From an uncultured Methanolobus sp. (GTDB taxonomy: Archaea > Halobacteriota > Methanosarcinia > Methanosarcinales > Methanosarcinaceae), in assembly GCF_963667555.1 (NCBI RefSeq), contig NZ_OY763421.1, forward strand, positions 1,195,562 to 1,259,561: a stretch of DNA of 64,000 nt, given 5' to 3'. Shown piece after piece: positions 56,103 to 64,000 of the stretch. The position numbers were made by a program, and so were the translations under genes. The notes below the pieces were generated by a model. It was given only the letters and a program-made list of their open reading frames with translations, was not told the DNA's origin and ran no database searches. Every line of letters starts with the position of its first letter. Within the stretch, counting starts at the first letter, position 1.

Positions 56103-57512
56103 ATGAAAATTAACAGTCCACTGGAAGCTTACAAATTCCTGCCAGCTACAAACTGTGGTGAATGTGGTGAAGCTACATGTATGGCTTTTGCAGCACACCT
56201 TATTGACAGGTCACACAAACTGACCGACTGTAAGCCAATCCTTGATGCAAAATTCAAGAAGAAGTATGAAGAGCTCGATGCACTCCTTGCTCCTGAGATC
56301 AGGGAAGTTGAGATTGGTGTCGGTGACAAGATCGTAAAGATTGGTGGAGATGACGTTCTCTACAGACACAAGCTTACATTCTTCAATCAGACTGCATTCG
56401 CATACGATGTAACTGACAGCATGGATGAGAAGGACCTCGTTGAGAGGGTAAAGTACATTCAGGACTTCAAGAAGTTCTATGTAGGAAACTTCCTCACCGT
56501 AGACATGGTTGCAGTACGCTGCACATCCAAAGACCCTGCAAAGTTTGCAGCAGCAGTAAAGAAGGTTGTTGCAACAACAGACCTGCCAATTATTCTCTGC
56601 TCATTCGACCCAGCGGTTCTTAAAGCTGGTCTTGAGGCATCCAGGGGAAGAAACCCACTGCTCTACGCAGCAAACAAGGACAACTGGAAGGAAGTCGGGG
56701 AACTTGCACTTGAGTACGATGTACCTGTAACACTCTTTGCACCAAATGATCTTGACATGCTCAAGACACTGGCAAAGACATTTGCAGCAATGGGAACCGA
56801 GAAACTCGTACTCGATCCGGGAACGTTCCCAACCGGCAAGCAGCTCAAACAGACTCTTACCAACTTCCTTAAGGTACGCAGAGCTGGAATTGACGGTGAC
56901 CGCGAGATCGCTTATCCAATTATGGCAGTTCCATTCACAGCATGGATGGCACATGACGACCCTGTAAGTGCTTCTTATTGGGAAACAGTGGTTGCTTCAG
57001 TATTCACCATTAAGTACGGTGACATAATGATCCTCCACAGCACAGAGCCTTATGCAATGCTGCCTGAACTGCACATCCGTGACACTATCTACACCGACCC
57101 AAGAAAGCCGGTCACAGTAGATCCGGGTATGTACAAGGTTGGAGAGCCAACCGCAGATTCACCAGTACTTGTCACAACCAACTTCGCTCTCACATACTAC
57201 ACAGTAGAGAGTGATATCGCATCCAACAAGATCGACTGTTTCCTCTGGGCAATTGACACCGATGGTATCGGTGTAGAGGCAGCAGTAGCCGGTGGACAGC
57301 TTACCGCCGAGAAGATCAAGAAAGGAATCGAGGATTCTGGCTTTGACATGAAGAAGGACACAACACACAACACCATCGTTATCCCGGGACTTTCAGCACG
57401 TCTGCAGGGCGACGTTGAAGATGCAACAGGTTGTAATGTCATGGTAGGTCCTGCTGATTCTGGTAGGATCCCTGGCTGGATGGAAAAGAACTGGCCACCA
57501 CAGAAGAAATAA
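56103..57512 (+). CDS. cdhE: Corrinoid/iron-sulfur protein gamma subunit
   Basis: A 469-residue subunit with an N-terminal 4Fe-4S motif (ATNCGECGEATCMAF, with a further Cys at TDCKP) and a C-terminal corrinoid-binding part (VEAAVAGGQLTAEKI, VIPGLSARLQGDVEDATG). The barrel domain binds the methyl-pterin. GGAGGTGTGAT precedes the ATG. A strong terminator follows. Confidence 0.96.
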   Translation: MKINSPLEAYKFLPATNCGECGEATCMAFAAHLIDRSHKLTDCKPILDAKFKKKYEELDALLAPEIREVEIGVGDKIVKIGGDDVLYRHKLTFFNQTAFAYDVTDSMDEKDLVERVKYIQDFKKFYVGNFLTVDMVAVRCTSKDPAKFAAAVKKVVATTDLPIILCSFDPAVLKAGLEASRGRNPLLYAANKDNWKEVGELALEYDVPVTLFAPNDLDMLKTLAKTFAAMGTEKLVLDPGTFPTGKQLKQTLTNFLKVRRAGIDGDREIAYPIMAVPFTAWMAHDDPVSASYWETVVASVFTIKYGDIMILHSTEPYAMLPELHIRDTIYTDPRKPVTVDPGMYKVGEPTADSPVLVTTNFALTYYTVESDIASNKIDCFLWAIDTDGIGVEAAVAGGQLTAEKIKKGIEDSGFDMKKDTTHNTIVIPGLSARLQGDVEDATGCNVMVGPADSGRIPGWMEKNWPPQKK

Positions 57513-57523
57513 AACTACTTTTT

Positions 57524-57552
57524 GATGCTATGAATTTTACATAGCATCTTTT
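57524..57552 (+). terminator. Terminator of the CODH/ACS operon
   Basis: GATGCTATG (57524-57532) pairs perfectly with CATAGCATC (57540-57548) around a 7-base loop, followed by TTTT and further T-rich sequence. It lies 12 bases after the cdhE stop. Confidence 0.85.
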
Positions 57553-57587
57553 ACTTTACTTTTTTGCTTATTGTTTTATAATTTTTG

Positions 57588-57920
57588 TCTCTGCAGAGAT
57601 TCTGTTTTTAGATGCCACTAACATCGTTCTTCTCATTTCACAAAATGACCGTAAAACTAAAAACAAAGTAACCATCCGCCGCAGGCGGCACATTTCGAGG
57701 ATTCTGCTCAAGGATTGTTCAAAAGATTATAGCGGTTATGTCAATAATTATATAGAATTCCTGCGAAAAACGAATTCCATGTAAATATGTAGATTATTTT
57801 TATCACCTTTTTGGAAAGTGCCGGCTTCGCCGGACCCTTCGGGCTCAATCAGGTTATTCATGACTTCTGATAAATCGGTGCCAACTTTCCTAATGTTTTT
57901 ATGGAGAAGAATCTGCAGAG
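57588..57920 (+). repeat. MITE-like repeat, copy D
   Basis: A 333-bp element. The ends are TCTCTGCAGAGATTCTG and AGAATCTGCAGAG: both depart from the family consensus in a paired way, so the ends still match each other. Hairpin 1 at 57676-57688 has loop GCA instead of GAA with intact arms. Hairpin 2 at 57821-57843 is identical to copies A and B. It follows the cdh operon. Confidence 0.8.
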
Positions 57921-58003
57921 TTGTGATTTCAATTTAATTTTGAAAGATGTTTCCTGAACAAAAAATTATTATATTATTTGTATGTCGTTTAATCTGGGAT
58001 AAA

Positions 58004-58351
58004 ATGGACTTGATCGTAAGAACTCACAACAGCATTGAACTTACCCGTAATGGGATGCATTGTGTCATTATGGGCGACATTGACAATGTGAAAGATGAGC
58101 ACATTGAAAAGATAGCAGAACGGGCAAACTGCTTGTGGGATTATTCTAAAATAAGTATGTGGAAGAAATCAGATTCAATGCGTCCTGGTTATTTTTTACG
58201 TGACAGTGAGGAAGGGCAGTATAAAGTTCATGTTCTAGATGATGATCAAAAAGCAGATATTTTTGGCGGGACCCACAAAGATAGTCCTCATAAGCTGGAT
58301 AACTGGGATAAAAAAGAGCTGCTTGCTTATGTAGACTGGTTCATAGAATAA
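58004..58351 (+). CDS. Hypothetical 115-residue protein
   Basis: Not recognised. It is a small charged protein, probably cytoplasmic, with no membrane segment. Trp-rich spots (CLWDYSKISMWKK, LDNWDKKELLAYVDWFIE) and DDDQKADIFGGTHKDSPHK stand out. The ATG at 58004 gives a natural start MDLIVRTHNS. The frame is open back to 57947, but that part overlaps the end region of the repeat and has no ribosome site. The gene stands alone. Confidence 0.5.
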   Translation: MDLIVRTHNSIELTRNGMHCVIMGDIDNVKDEHIEKIAERANCLWDYSKISMWKKSDSMRPGYFLRDSEEGQYKVHVLDDDQKADIFGGTHKDSPHKLDNWDKKELLAYVDWFIE

Positions 58352-58386
58352 CACTAATAATAAAACAACTGCGGTATCATTCTCTC

Positions 58387-58560
58387 TTAGAAGCCGCAGT
58401 CATCGATCAATATTTCCTGGAAATATTCATTGTTAAGGTCTGCTCTTATTTTTGATTCAAGATAATTCAGGAATTCACATTTTCCTGTTTTCTGGAAAAT
58501 AATGCAGCTTGTACAGTAGATCTTTTTGTTCTCTTCAGAATACCCAAGTTCCTCTATCAT
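58387..58560 (-). CDS. Small Cys-containing protein, 57 residues
   Basis: The frame reads from ATG at 58560 to TAA at 58387. It has KIYCTSCIIFQKTGKC, so three Cys in a C-x2-C-x8-C spacing, and a fourth near the end (DDCGF). The ATG overlaps the stop of the zinc-ribbon gene upstream as ATGA, so both are translated from one mRNA. Probably a small metal-binding protein. No family recognised. Confidence 0.55.
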   Translation of the reverse strand: MIEELGYSEENKKIYCTSCIIFQKTGKCEFLNYLESKIRADLNNEYFQEILIDDCGF

Positions 58561-58724
58561 ACACATGCTCTTACTCCGTCATCGTTTATCCTGATAGTAA
58601 CCATATCTTTTGCGGAAGTTATTCTCCCGCAATCCTTACAGTAGTAGAATACATTCGACCCTATCAACTGTCTTTTAAGCTCAGTACTGCAAAATTCACA
58701 GCACGGATTTTCGTCTCTTTTCAT
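58557..58724 (-). CDS. Small zinc-ribbon protein, 55 residues
   Basis: Begins MKRDENPCCEFCSTELK and has YYCKDCGRITSAKD: Cys pairs of C-x2-C type about 17 residues apart make a zinc ribbon. GGAGAAAC lies directly before the ATG. Ends with ACV-stop overlapping the next gene's ATG. A role in nucleic-acid or protein binding is likely but undefined. Confidence 0.6.
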   Translation of the reverse strand: MKRDENPCCEFCSTELKRQLIGSNVFYYCKDCGRITSAKDMVTIRINDDGVRACV

Positions 58725-58775
58725 GTTTCTCCCACGCTTAAATTCTGTATTCTGGATTAAGATGAGCTTATAGTT

Positions 58776-58946
58776 TTATTTTGCTCCCATTCCACCTATC
58801 ATGAAACGTGCAAATTCTATATCCTCTTCATCCATATTGTTCCTATACTGGCCGTTCTTTATTAGCTTGAGACTGGCTTCAGATACGCCGGTCGTAAGAT
58901 TTGCATTATTTGCATATATTTCCATACACTTTTTGATATTTTTCAT
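58776..58946 (-). CDS. Small hypothetical protein, 56 residues
   Basis: Begins MKNIKKCMEIYANNAN and ends MIGGMGAK. The ATG at 58946 has GGAG 6 bases upstream, so the longer frame to 58988 is rejected. It appears to be helical. It is 51 bases upstream of the zinc-ribbon gene in the same direction, so the three small genes may form one operon. Not recognised. Confidence 0.5.
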   Translation of the reverse strand: MKNIKKCMEIYANNANLTTGVSEASLKLIKNGQYRNNMDEEDIEFARFMIGGMGAK

Positions 58947-59279
58947 ATATTTCTCTCCTTTTTCTCTTCTCAAGCCGTAATACTCCATTCACAGATATAT
59001 ACAAGATGCATATAAAATATTTATATTGGCTAAATCTATATAGTTTTCCGTGTTTTAGATAGTCTTTATGATAAACAAATTCTATGTGCCATTGATTACG
59101 TTTTCAAGAAAACCTTTTTTTTGCTTGTGCAGAATCCATTATGGAGTGATTTCTGCTTTTATTAGTACATATTTAATATATTTATTATTATGTATTCTAT
59201 TATATAAAGTGACTGGTGAGCTCAGCACTTGAATTATTTATAAATACAGAGATCGTACATCATATTATGGAGAATTTCA
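58947..59279. promoter_or_regulatory. Divergent promoter region
   Basis: AT-rich DNA between the small minus-strand genes and the DUF362 gene. A TATA-like TTATTTATAAATAC lies near 59234, about 35 bases before the plus-strand start. No other structure stands out. Confidence 0.4.
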
Positions 59280-60341
59280 ATGAGTCAAGTCTTTTTCAAA
59301 GCTGCTGAAGATACCGGTCCGCAAAATACCCAGATAGATCAGATAACTGAGCTTTTTCCGTTAATATCGCCAGTTTGCGAAGGTGATCTGGTTGCCATTA
59401 AAATACATCCCGGTGAACTTGGAAATACAACTTATGTCCGTCCGGTGATAGTAAAGACTGTTGTAGACCTTGTTAAAAAAGCAGGTGGCATACCTTTTGT
59501 CACTGATACGACTGTACTTTACACAAGTAAAAGATTCAATGCTGCTGACCTTTTTTATACGGCAGCCACCAACGGTTTCACTATGGGTAGCATGGGGGCT
59601 CCTTTTGTTTGTGCAGATGGTCTTCGTGGTGATGACTCAGTTTCTGTTGATATTGGCGGGGAAGTACTTGACAGCATAACAGTCGCATCTGCAATAGCAA
59701 ATGCAGATTCAATGATTGTGATATCTCATTGTAAGGGACATCCGGCATCAGGTTTTGGTGCTGCTGTTAAAAATCTTGGCATGGGATGTCTGGACAAAGC
59801 CGGAAAGACTGTCGTTCATAAGGTTGCCAGCCCTGCTATTGCTATTGATAAATGTGTAGGTTGCGGAAAATGTGTGAAAGCATGTCCGTGGAACGCAATT
59901 TCAGTAAATGAAGGCAAAGCCAGTGTAAATTACGATCAGTGTCGTGGTGAACTCTCATGCATGGAAAGTTGCAATTTTGATGCAATAATTCCTCCGGCAG
60001 ATTTTCCGGTAAAGATGCAGGCAAGACTTGGTGAAGCAGCTTATGGTCCTGTAAAACTTCTTCCTGATAAAATTGGCTACATAAACTGGATATTTGACCT
60101 GACACCTGGTTGTGACTGCTTCAACTTCTCATCTCCTGTATTTGCAGGTGATGTTGGAATTACCGCTTCAAAGGATCCTGTTGCTCTTGATAAGGCAAGC
60201 CTTGATCTCGTTAATGAAAGGATGAAGCATGATGGAGGAGGCTGTGTCAATAATGTGTGGGGAATTGATCCACTGATCCATCTGGAATATGCTGAGAAGA
60301 TCGGTGCTGGAAGCATGAAATATGATCTGGTAAGAAAATGA
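59280..60341 (+). CDS. DUF362 protein with two 4Fe-4S motifs
   Basis: A 353-residue protein. The N-terminal DUF362 part (VAIKIHPGELGNTTYVRP, MIVISHCKGHPASGFGAAVKNLGMG) is followed by ferredoxin motifs CVGCGKCVKACPWNA and CRGELSCMESCNFDA, the second with altered spacing. The C-terminal block CVNNVWGIDP follows. Family members are thought to pass electrons, substrate unknown. GGAGAATTT precedes the ATG. Confidence 0.85.
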   Translation: MSQVFFKAAEDTGPQNTQIDQITELFPLISPVCEGDLVAIKIHPGELGNTTYVRPVIVKTVVDLVKKAGGIPFVTDTTVLYTSKRFNAADLFYTAATNGFTMGSMGAPFVCADGLRGDDSVSVDIGGEVLDSITVASAIANADSMIVISHCKGHPASGFGAAVKNLGMGCLDKAGKTVVHKVASPAIAIDKCVGCGKCVKACPWNAISVNEGKASVNYDQCRGELSCMESCNFDAIIPPADFPVKMQARLGEAAYGPVKLLPDKIGYINWIFDLTPGCDCFNFSSPVFAGDVGITASKDPVALDKASLDLVNERMKHDGGGCVNNVWGIDPLIHLEYAEKIGAGSMKYDLVRK

Positions 60342-60425
60342 TCTGTTCAGAACTCCAATGTGAAGTTCAAACAGCAGCGTGACAGAACAGAATTATATCC
60401 AAGCAAAAACAATATCTAATTAATC

Positions 60426-61490
60426 ATGGTATCAGAGCCGATGAACAATACCGTATGTCCAAAATGCGGAAAACCGACGACAAAACTGTTTCAGGGTAAA
60501 TGCAAGGAGTGTTTTCTGGAAAATTTCACCCTTGCTGAAATAGCACCTGTACTGCATGCAAAGATGTGTGCTACATGTGGTGCCCGCAATGTGAAAAACA
60601 AGTGGGTTGACCAGGGCAGTCTTGAAGAGATCGTTATCCACACCGCAGAGGATGCTCTCTTTGTGCATGAAGTGGCTGAGGATATAGAATTATATATTGA
60701 GCCTAGAGCACTGACACCTTACATGTACAAGGTACATATTGAAGTCGATGCCTTGTTACTTGATGAGATGTTCCATCAGGAGCTTGAAACTGAAATTCGT
60801 GTGCTGCGTGAGTCATGTGACATGTGCAGCCGCATTTCCGGCGGATATTTTGAGGCTATCATACAGATACGTGCAACAAATCGCATCCCTGGTGATGAGG
60901 AGAAACAGGAATGCATCAATATAGCTAATTCTGTTCTTGAAAGACTTCTCAATAAAGGTGACAGGCTTGCTTTCATATCCAGTTCACTTGAGATCAAGGA
61001 AGGGACCGATCTTTATGTTGGTTCTTCAAATGCTGCAAGACATATCTGCAAGGAGATCAATTCCCGTCTTGGCGGCAGCTTCACCGAGTCTGCATCGCTG
61101 CAGGGAAGAAAAGATGGAAAGGATGTGTATCGTATAACTTTCTCCCTGAGGCTTCCGGAATTCATGCCACAGGACATAATTGACTTTAAAGGAAGGATCA
61201 TCGAGATAAGGAAGTTCTCTAAAAATGTGACCGGAATGGATGTTGAAACAGGAGCACGGTTCATCGCTACTCCTGATGAGATACAGGGAGCAACACTGAT
61301 CGCAAAGAGAAAAGAACTTCCAAAGACCATGCTTGTTGCTATAGAGAATGATGACCTGATGGTACTTGATCCTGATACTTATGAAACGGTGACGGTCAAG
61401 AAACCTGTAATGTTCTCTGCAGAACCTGGATCCGAGATACCTGTTGTCAAAACTGAAAAAGGTCTTCTTGCTGTGGCTGATCTGTCGTGA
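60426..61490 (+). CDS. NMD3-family ribosome export/assembly protein
   Basis: A 354-residue protein. The N-terminal zinc ribbons (CPKCGKPTTKLFQGKCKECF, MCATCGARN) and the following NMD3 domain are clear (LRESCDMCSRISGGYFEAIIQIR). Eukaryotic NMD3 works on 60S subunit export. The archaeal protein probably acts in large-subunit assembly. An ATG at 60441 is an alternative start. The ATP-grasp gene follows. Confidence 0.88.
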   Translation: MVSEPMNNTVCPKCGKPTTKLFQGKCKECFLENFTLAEIAPVLHAKMCATCGARNVKNKWVDQGSLEEIVIHTAEDALFVHEVAEDIELYIEPRALTPYMYKVHIEVDALLLDEMFHQELETEIRVLRESCDMCSRISGGYFEAIIQIRATNRIPGDEEKQECINIANSVLERLLNKGDRLAFISSSLEIKEGTDLYVGSSNAARHICKEINSRLGGSFTESASLQGRKDGKDVYRITFSLRLPEFMPQDIIDFKGRIIEIRKFSKNVTGMDVETGARFIATPDEIQGATLIAKRKELPKTMLVAIENDDLMVLDPDTYETVTVKKPVMFSAEPGSEIPVVKTEKGLLAVADLS

Positions 61491-61516
61491 TACGGCATGA
61501 TCTGGTTCGTGGGATT

Positions 61517-62713
61517 ATGAAAAACATACTTGTGATCGGGTTTAGCACCCGTAATATTGTTTGTTCCGGCTCAAGGGCAGGATACAACATGTATGCTATT
61601 GATGCTTTTTGCGACTATGATCTGCAGCAATGCGCAAAAGGTTTTTCAAAACTGGATATTGGTGAAAGTTTTGATGCGAGCAAGATCAGTCTGTATGAGA
61701 TTAAAGAGCTGATAGAAGGATTTGATGTGGAATTTGACGCTATTATCCCCGGTTCTGGGTTTGAAACAATAGGTCTTGAAAAGCTTCCATATCGGATTCT
61801 TGGAAATGAACCTTGCATAATGGCAGAGGTTTCTGACAAATATCTGTTTTCGGTTTTTCTGAAAAAAAGAGGTATAGCACATCCAAAAACGGTGCTTCTT
61901 CATGATATAGGGGAACTTGAACTTCCGGTAATGGTAAAACCTGCCTGTTCAGGAGGCGGGATATTCAACATGAAAGTTGAAAATAACGATGGTCTTACGC
62001 TCTTGCAGGACAGGCTGAAGAAAGCAGGAATGCCACCTGGAAAAAACAAAATAATAGCACAGGAGTTCATAGAGGGTATTCCTGCAAGTGTTTCAGTATT
62101 ATCCACAAAGGACAGGGCTATTGTAATTGCTGTGAATGAACAGCTCATAGGTACTTCCTGGCTTACTGAAATGCCGTTTGCTTATTGTGGTAACATAACT
62201 CCTTTTGAAACTCCTTATGCATCAGAAATGAAGGAAATTGCTGAAAACCTGATACTTGAACTGGGACTTGTAGGTTCAAATGGTGTTGATTTTATTATTA
62301 CTGAAGACGGGCCTGTTGTAATTGAAGTGAATGCACGTTTTCAGGGAAGTCTTGACTCAGTTGAAATGGCAACAGGTATCAATCTTCTGGATTCGCACCT
62401 GAAGGCATTTGAAGGAATTATGGACATCGTTGCTGAAACTGGAAATGGAAATAGTAACAGGAATGGTAGTGCAAATAAGTATGCTGGACGCTGTATCCTG
62501 TATTCGGACAGGAAGATGTTGATGACCGAAACTGTCAGGGATAGGTTACTTGAAAGGGATGTATGTGATGTTCCGGTTGCAGGTCAGTTGATTGGGCCGT
62601 ATGAACCTGTTATATCTGTACTGAGTTCAGGAAAAGACCGTGATGAAGTTATCTGTGAGATGAAAGATAGCGTCATGTTTATACGTGAATCATTGAATTT
62701 ACTTGAATCCTGA
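61517..62713 (+). CDS. ATP-grasp ligase-like protein
   Basis: A 398-residue protein. ILVIGFSTRNIVCSGSRAGY opens an N-terminal Rossmann-like part. The ATP-grasp core has PVMVKPACSGGG, AQEFIEGIPASVSVL and the metal site VIEVNARFQGSLDS. The family is the archaeal carboxylate-amine ligase type related to biotin carboxylase. The substrate is not known; coenzyme synthesis is possible. GTGGGATT precedes the ATG. The NMD3 gene ends 26 bases before. Confidence 0.8.
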   Translation: MKNILVIGFSTRNIVCSGSRAGYNMYAIDAFCDYDLQQCAKGFSKLDIGESFDASKISLYEIKELIEGFDVEFDAIIPGSGFETIGLEKLPYRILGNEPCIMAEVSDKYLFSVFLKKRGIAHPKTVLLHDIGELELPVMVKPACSGGGIFNMKVENNDGLTLLQDRLKKAGMPPGKNKIIAQEFIEGIPASVSVLSTKDRAIVIAVNEQLIGTSWLTEMPFAYCGNITPFETPYASEMKEIAENLILELGLVGSNGVDFIITEDGPVVIEVNARFQGSLDSVEMATGINLLDSHLKAFEGIMDIVAETGNGNSNRNGSANKYAGRCILYSDRKMLMTETVRDRLLERDVCDVPVAGQLIGPYEPVISVLSSGKDRDEVICEMKDSVMFIRESLNLLES

Positions 62714-62822
62714 ATAATGATTTCAAACAGGTACTTGATGTTTTGTACGGATAAGAATTTCCAGGCAAAGGTTAATATTTAAGTAAATTGCATTAAACAT
62801 GCACATCATGAGGTGAAATTTT

Positions 62823-63320
62823 TTGATAGATTTGAATGAACCGGTTGTCAGAGGTTATCTCGTTCGGCTGGTGGGTGAAGATGGACTGCAGATGGTAGAG
62901 AACATGCCTGAGGGCGAAGTTACCGATGAACAGATAGCTGAAGCCACTGGTATTCTTTTGAACGTAGTCAGAAGAACCCTTTTTATCCTTAATGAGAACA
63001 AGCTTGCAATATGCAGGCGCGAGCGAGACTCCAGTAGTGGTTGGCTTACTTACCTCTGGACACTTGATATGACTGATATAGGACCTCAGCTTCTTAAAGA
63101 GAAAAAAAGACTTGTAAAGAACCTCAGGACCAGGGTCAAGTTCGAAGAGGAGAATGTTTTCTACGGCTGTCCTGAAGGTTGCATGCGTATGAACTTCAAC
63201 GAAGCTACTGAATGTGAATTCCTATGTCCTTTCTGTGGTGAGGATATGATGTATCAGGATAATGCCGGATTTATCAATAAGATCGAAAATCGTCTTTCAT
63301 TCCTTGACAGGGAAAAATGA
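62823..63320 (+). CDS. tfe: Transcription factor E, alpha subunit
   Basis: A 165-residue general transcription factor that helps RNA polymerase open promoters. Residues 1-95 are the winged helix (VTDEQIAEATGILLNVVRRTLFILNENKLA). The zinc ribbon has CPEGC and LCPFCGE (C-x3-C, C-x2-C). The TTG start has GAGGTGAAA upstream. The downstream HD gene overlaps its stop by 4 bases. Confidence 0.93.
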   Translation: MIDLNEPVVRGYLVRLVGEDGLQMVENMPEGEVTDEQIAEATGILLNVVRRTLFILNENKLAICRRERDSSSGWLTYLWTLDMTDIGPQLLKEKKRLVKNLRTRVKFEEENVFYGCPEGCMRMNFNEATECEFLCPFCGEDMMYQDNAGFINKIENRLSFLDREK

Positions 63321-63835
63321 TCTCCCGGCAGACAGCTATTAATATCCTGAAAGAATCGGGCTGCAATGACAAGGTTATAAGTCATTGTATTGCCGTTTCT
63401 GATCTTTCCCTTGAGATAGCAGCCAGGATAAGGTTACAGGGGAAACAGGTAGATCTTGAACTTGTGGAAATAGGTGGTCTTCTTCATGACCTTGGCAGGG
63501 CTCAAAGCCATGGGATCGACCATGCTATTCTTGGCGTTGAACTTGCAAGGTCCTATGGTCTTGAACCTGAAATACAGGAAATAATCAAAAGACATATAGG
63601 TGCAGGAATAACGCGGGATGAAGCAAGGGACTTGCATCTTCCTGATGATGATTATATTCCTGTGACCATGGAGCAGAAGATCGTGGCCCATGCTGATAAT
63701 CTTTTAGTGGGAACTGAAAGGATCTCAATTGAGAAGAGAGTCCATAAAATGGAGAAGAAAGAACTCAGCAGGGAAAGTATCGATCGTGTGAAAGTACTTG
63801 CTGAGGAAATCGATATTATGCTTGGCAAGGGATAA
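63317..63835 (+). CDS. HD-domain phosphohydrolase (TIGR00295 type)
   Basis: A 172-residue HD hydrolase. SHCIAVSDLSLEIA, GGLLHDLGRAQSHGIDHAILG (HD motif) and RHIGAGI are the family blocks, and MEQKIVAHADNLL follows. The substrate is unknown; it may act on nucleotides or RNA ends. Its ATG overlaps the tfe stop as ATGA, so both genes are coupled. Confidence 0.85.
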   Translation: MISRQTAINILKESGCNDKVISHCIAVSDLSLEIAARIRLQGKQVDLELVEIGGLLHDLGRAQSHGIDHAILGVELARSYGLEPEIQEIIKRHIGAGITRDEARDLHLPDDDYIPVTMEQKIVAHADNLLVGTERISIEKRVHKMEKKELSRESIDRVKVLAEEIDIMLGKG

Positions 63836-63929
63836 ATATTTATATAAAAATTGCTAATGGGTAACTGATGCATATAATGCATAGCGCATTTTTCAAATTT
63901 ATTTTCTCATTTTTGTATGAGGTATATTA

Positions 63930-64000
63930 ATGGTTAATGATAAACATTACACGGGTACAACCACTGTAGGGATAGTTTGCAAAGACGGTGTTGTTCTTGC
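63930..64000 (+). CDS. psmB: Proteasome beta subunit precursor (3' end outside window)
   Basis: Only 23 codons are visible. MVNDKHYTG is a propeptide, cut before the catalytic Thr10 of TTTVGIVCKDGVVLA. This matches methanogen PsmB, the peptidase subunit of the 20S proteasome. A TATA-like ATATTTATATAAAAA is at about 63835 and GAGGTATAT precedes the ATG. Confidence 0.9.
   Translation, partial: MVNDKHYTGTTTVGIVCKDGVVL

Overview
The window is chromosomal DNA from a methanogenic archaeon of the Methanosarcinales, most likely a Methanolobus- or Methanococcoides-like member of the Methanosarcinaceae. The evidence is a complete archaeal CODH/acetyl-CoA synthase operon, homocitrate synthase of the coenzyme B type, archaeal riboflavin synthase and RibL, type II archaeal GAPDH, NMD3, TFE and a proteasome beta subunit. 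A PEF-CTERM surface protein and many acidic lipoproteins fit the same group. No rRNA, tRNA or CRISPR array was seen. Genus is an inference.

Layout. 1-1000: AT-rich non-coding DNA holding the end of a repeat element and several inverted repeats. 1013-4830: zinc-type ABC transporter (binding protein, ATPase, permease) whose binding protein carries a beta-propeller inserted in its metal loop. 5245-9791: wHTH protein, a very large exported chelatase-like protein, a cell-surface protein and a methyltransferase. 9806-14236 (minus): M1 aminopeptidase and a two-gene PIN-domain cassette. 14530-20128: FKBP, small membrane protein, DUF1998 helicase with TPRs, pyruvoyl arginine decarboxylase, GNAT, acidic lipoprotein. 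20409-22754: polar amino-acid ABC transporter. 23163-30000: GNAT, DUF1638, MsrA, solo TnpB element, cytochrome b5-like protein, large CHASE4/PAS histidine kinase. 30555-34343: flavin cluster (ribL, ribH, ribC) with two aminotransferases. 34635-41710: HD hydrolase, lipoproteins, HTH-CBS regulator with site-2 protease, Ca/Na exchanger, PEF-CTERM protein, VIT family protein. 41841-47116: DUF89, CooT-like nickel protein, GAPDH, IMPase/FBPase plus NAD kinase, homocitrate synthase. 47123-49216: NYN protein, hypothetical, rhomboid protease. 49617-57512: cdhA-B-C-cooC-D-E. 58004-64000: small Cys-rich proteins, DUF362 ferredoxin, NMD3, ATP-grasp, TFE, HD protein and the start of psmB.

How it fits together. 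Several loci handle transition metals that methanogenesis needs: zinc uptake, an exported tetrapyrrole-chelatase-like protein, a VIT-type transporter, a CooT-like Ni protein, and the CooC/AcsF ATPase inside the nickel-dependent CODH/ACS operon. The cdh operon makes or cleaves acetyl-CoA. Gap, FBPase-like and NAD kinase genes serve gluconeogenesis and NADP supply.

The most unusual points are: (1) an AztD-like propeller inserted into a ZnuA-like protein; (2) a family of about 300-335 bp elements with 15-18 bp terminal inverted repeats and two conserved GC-rich hairpins, present five times; (3) an exported tandem CbiX plus FmdE-like protein; (4) duplication of a promoter plus signal peptide in front of an almost purely Glu/Ala/Asp/Thr lipoprotein; (5) a 13-bp inverted repeat that would hide the ribosome binding site of the PEF-CTERM gene; (6) overlapping Cys-rich small genes at 58387-58724; and (7) a low-GC two-gene PIN cassette.
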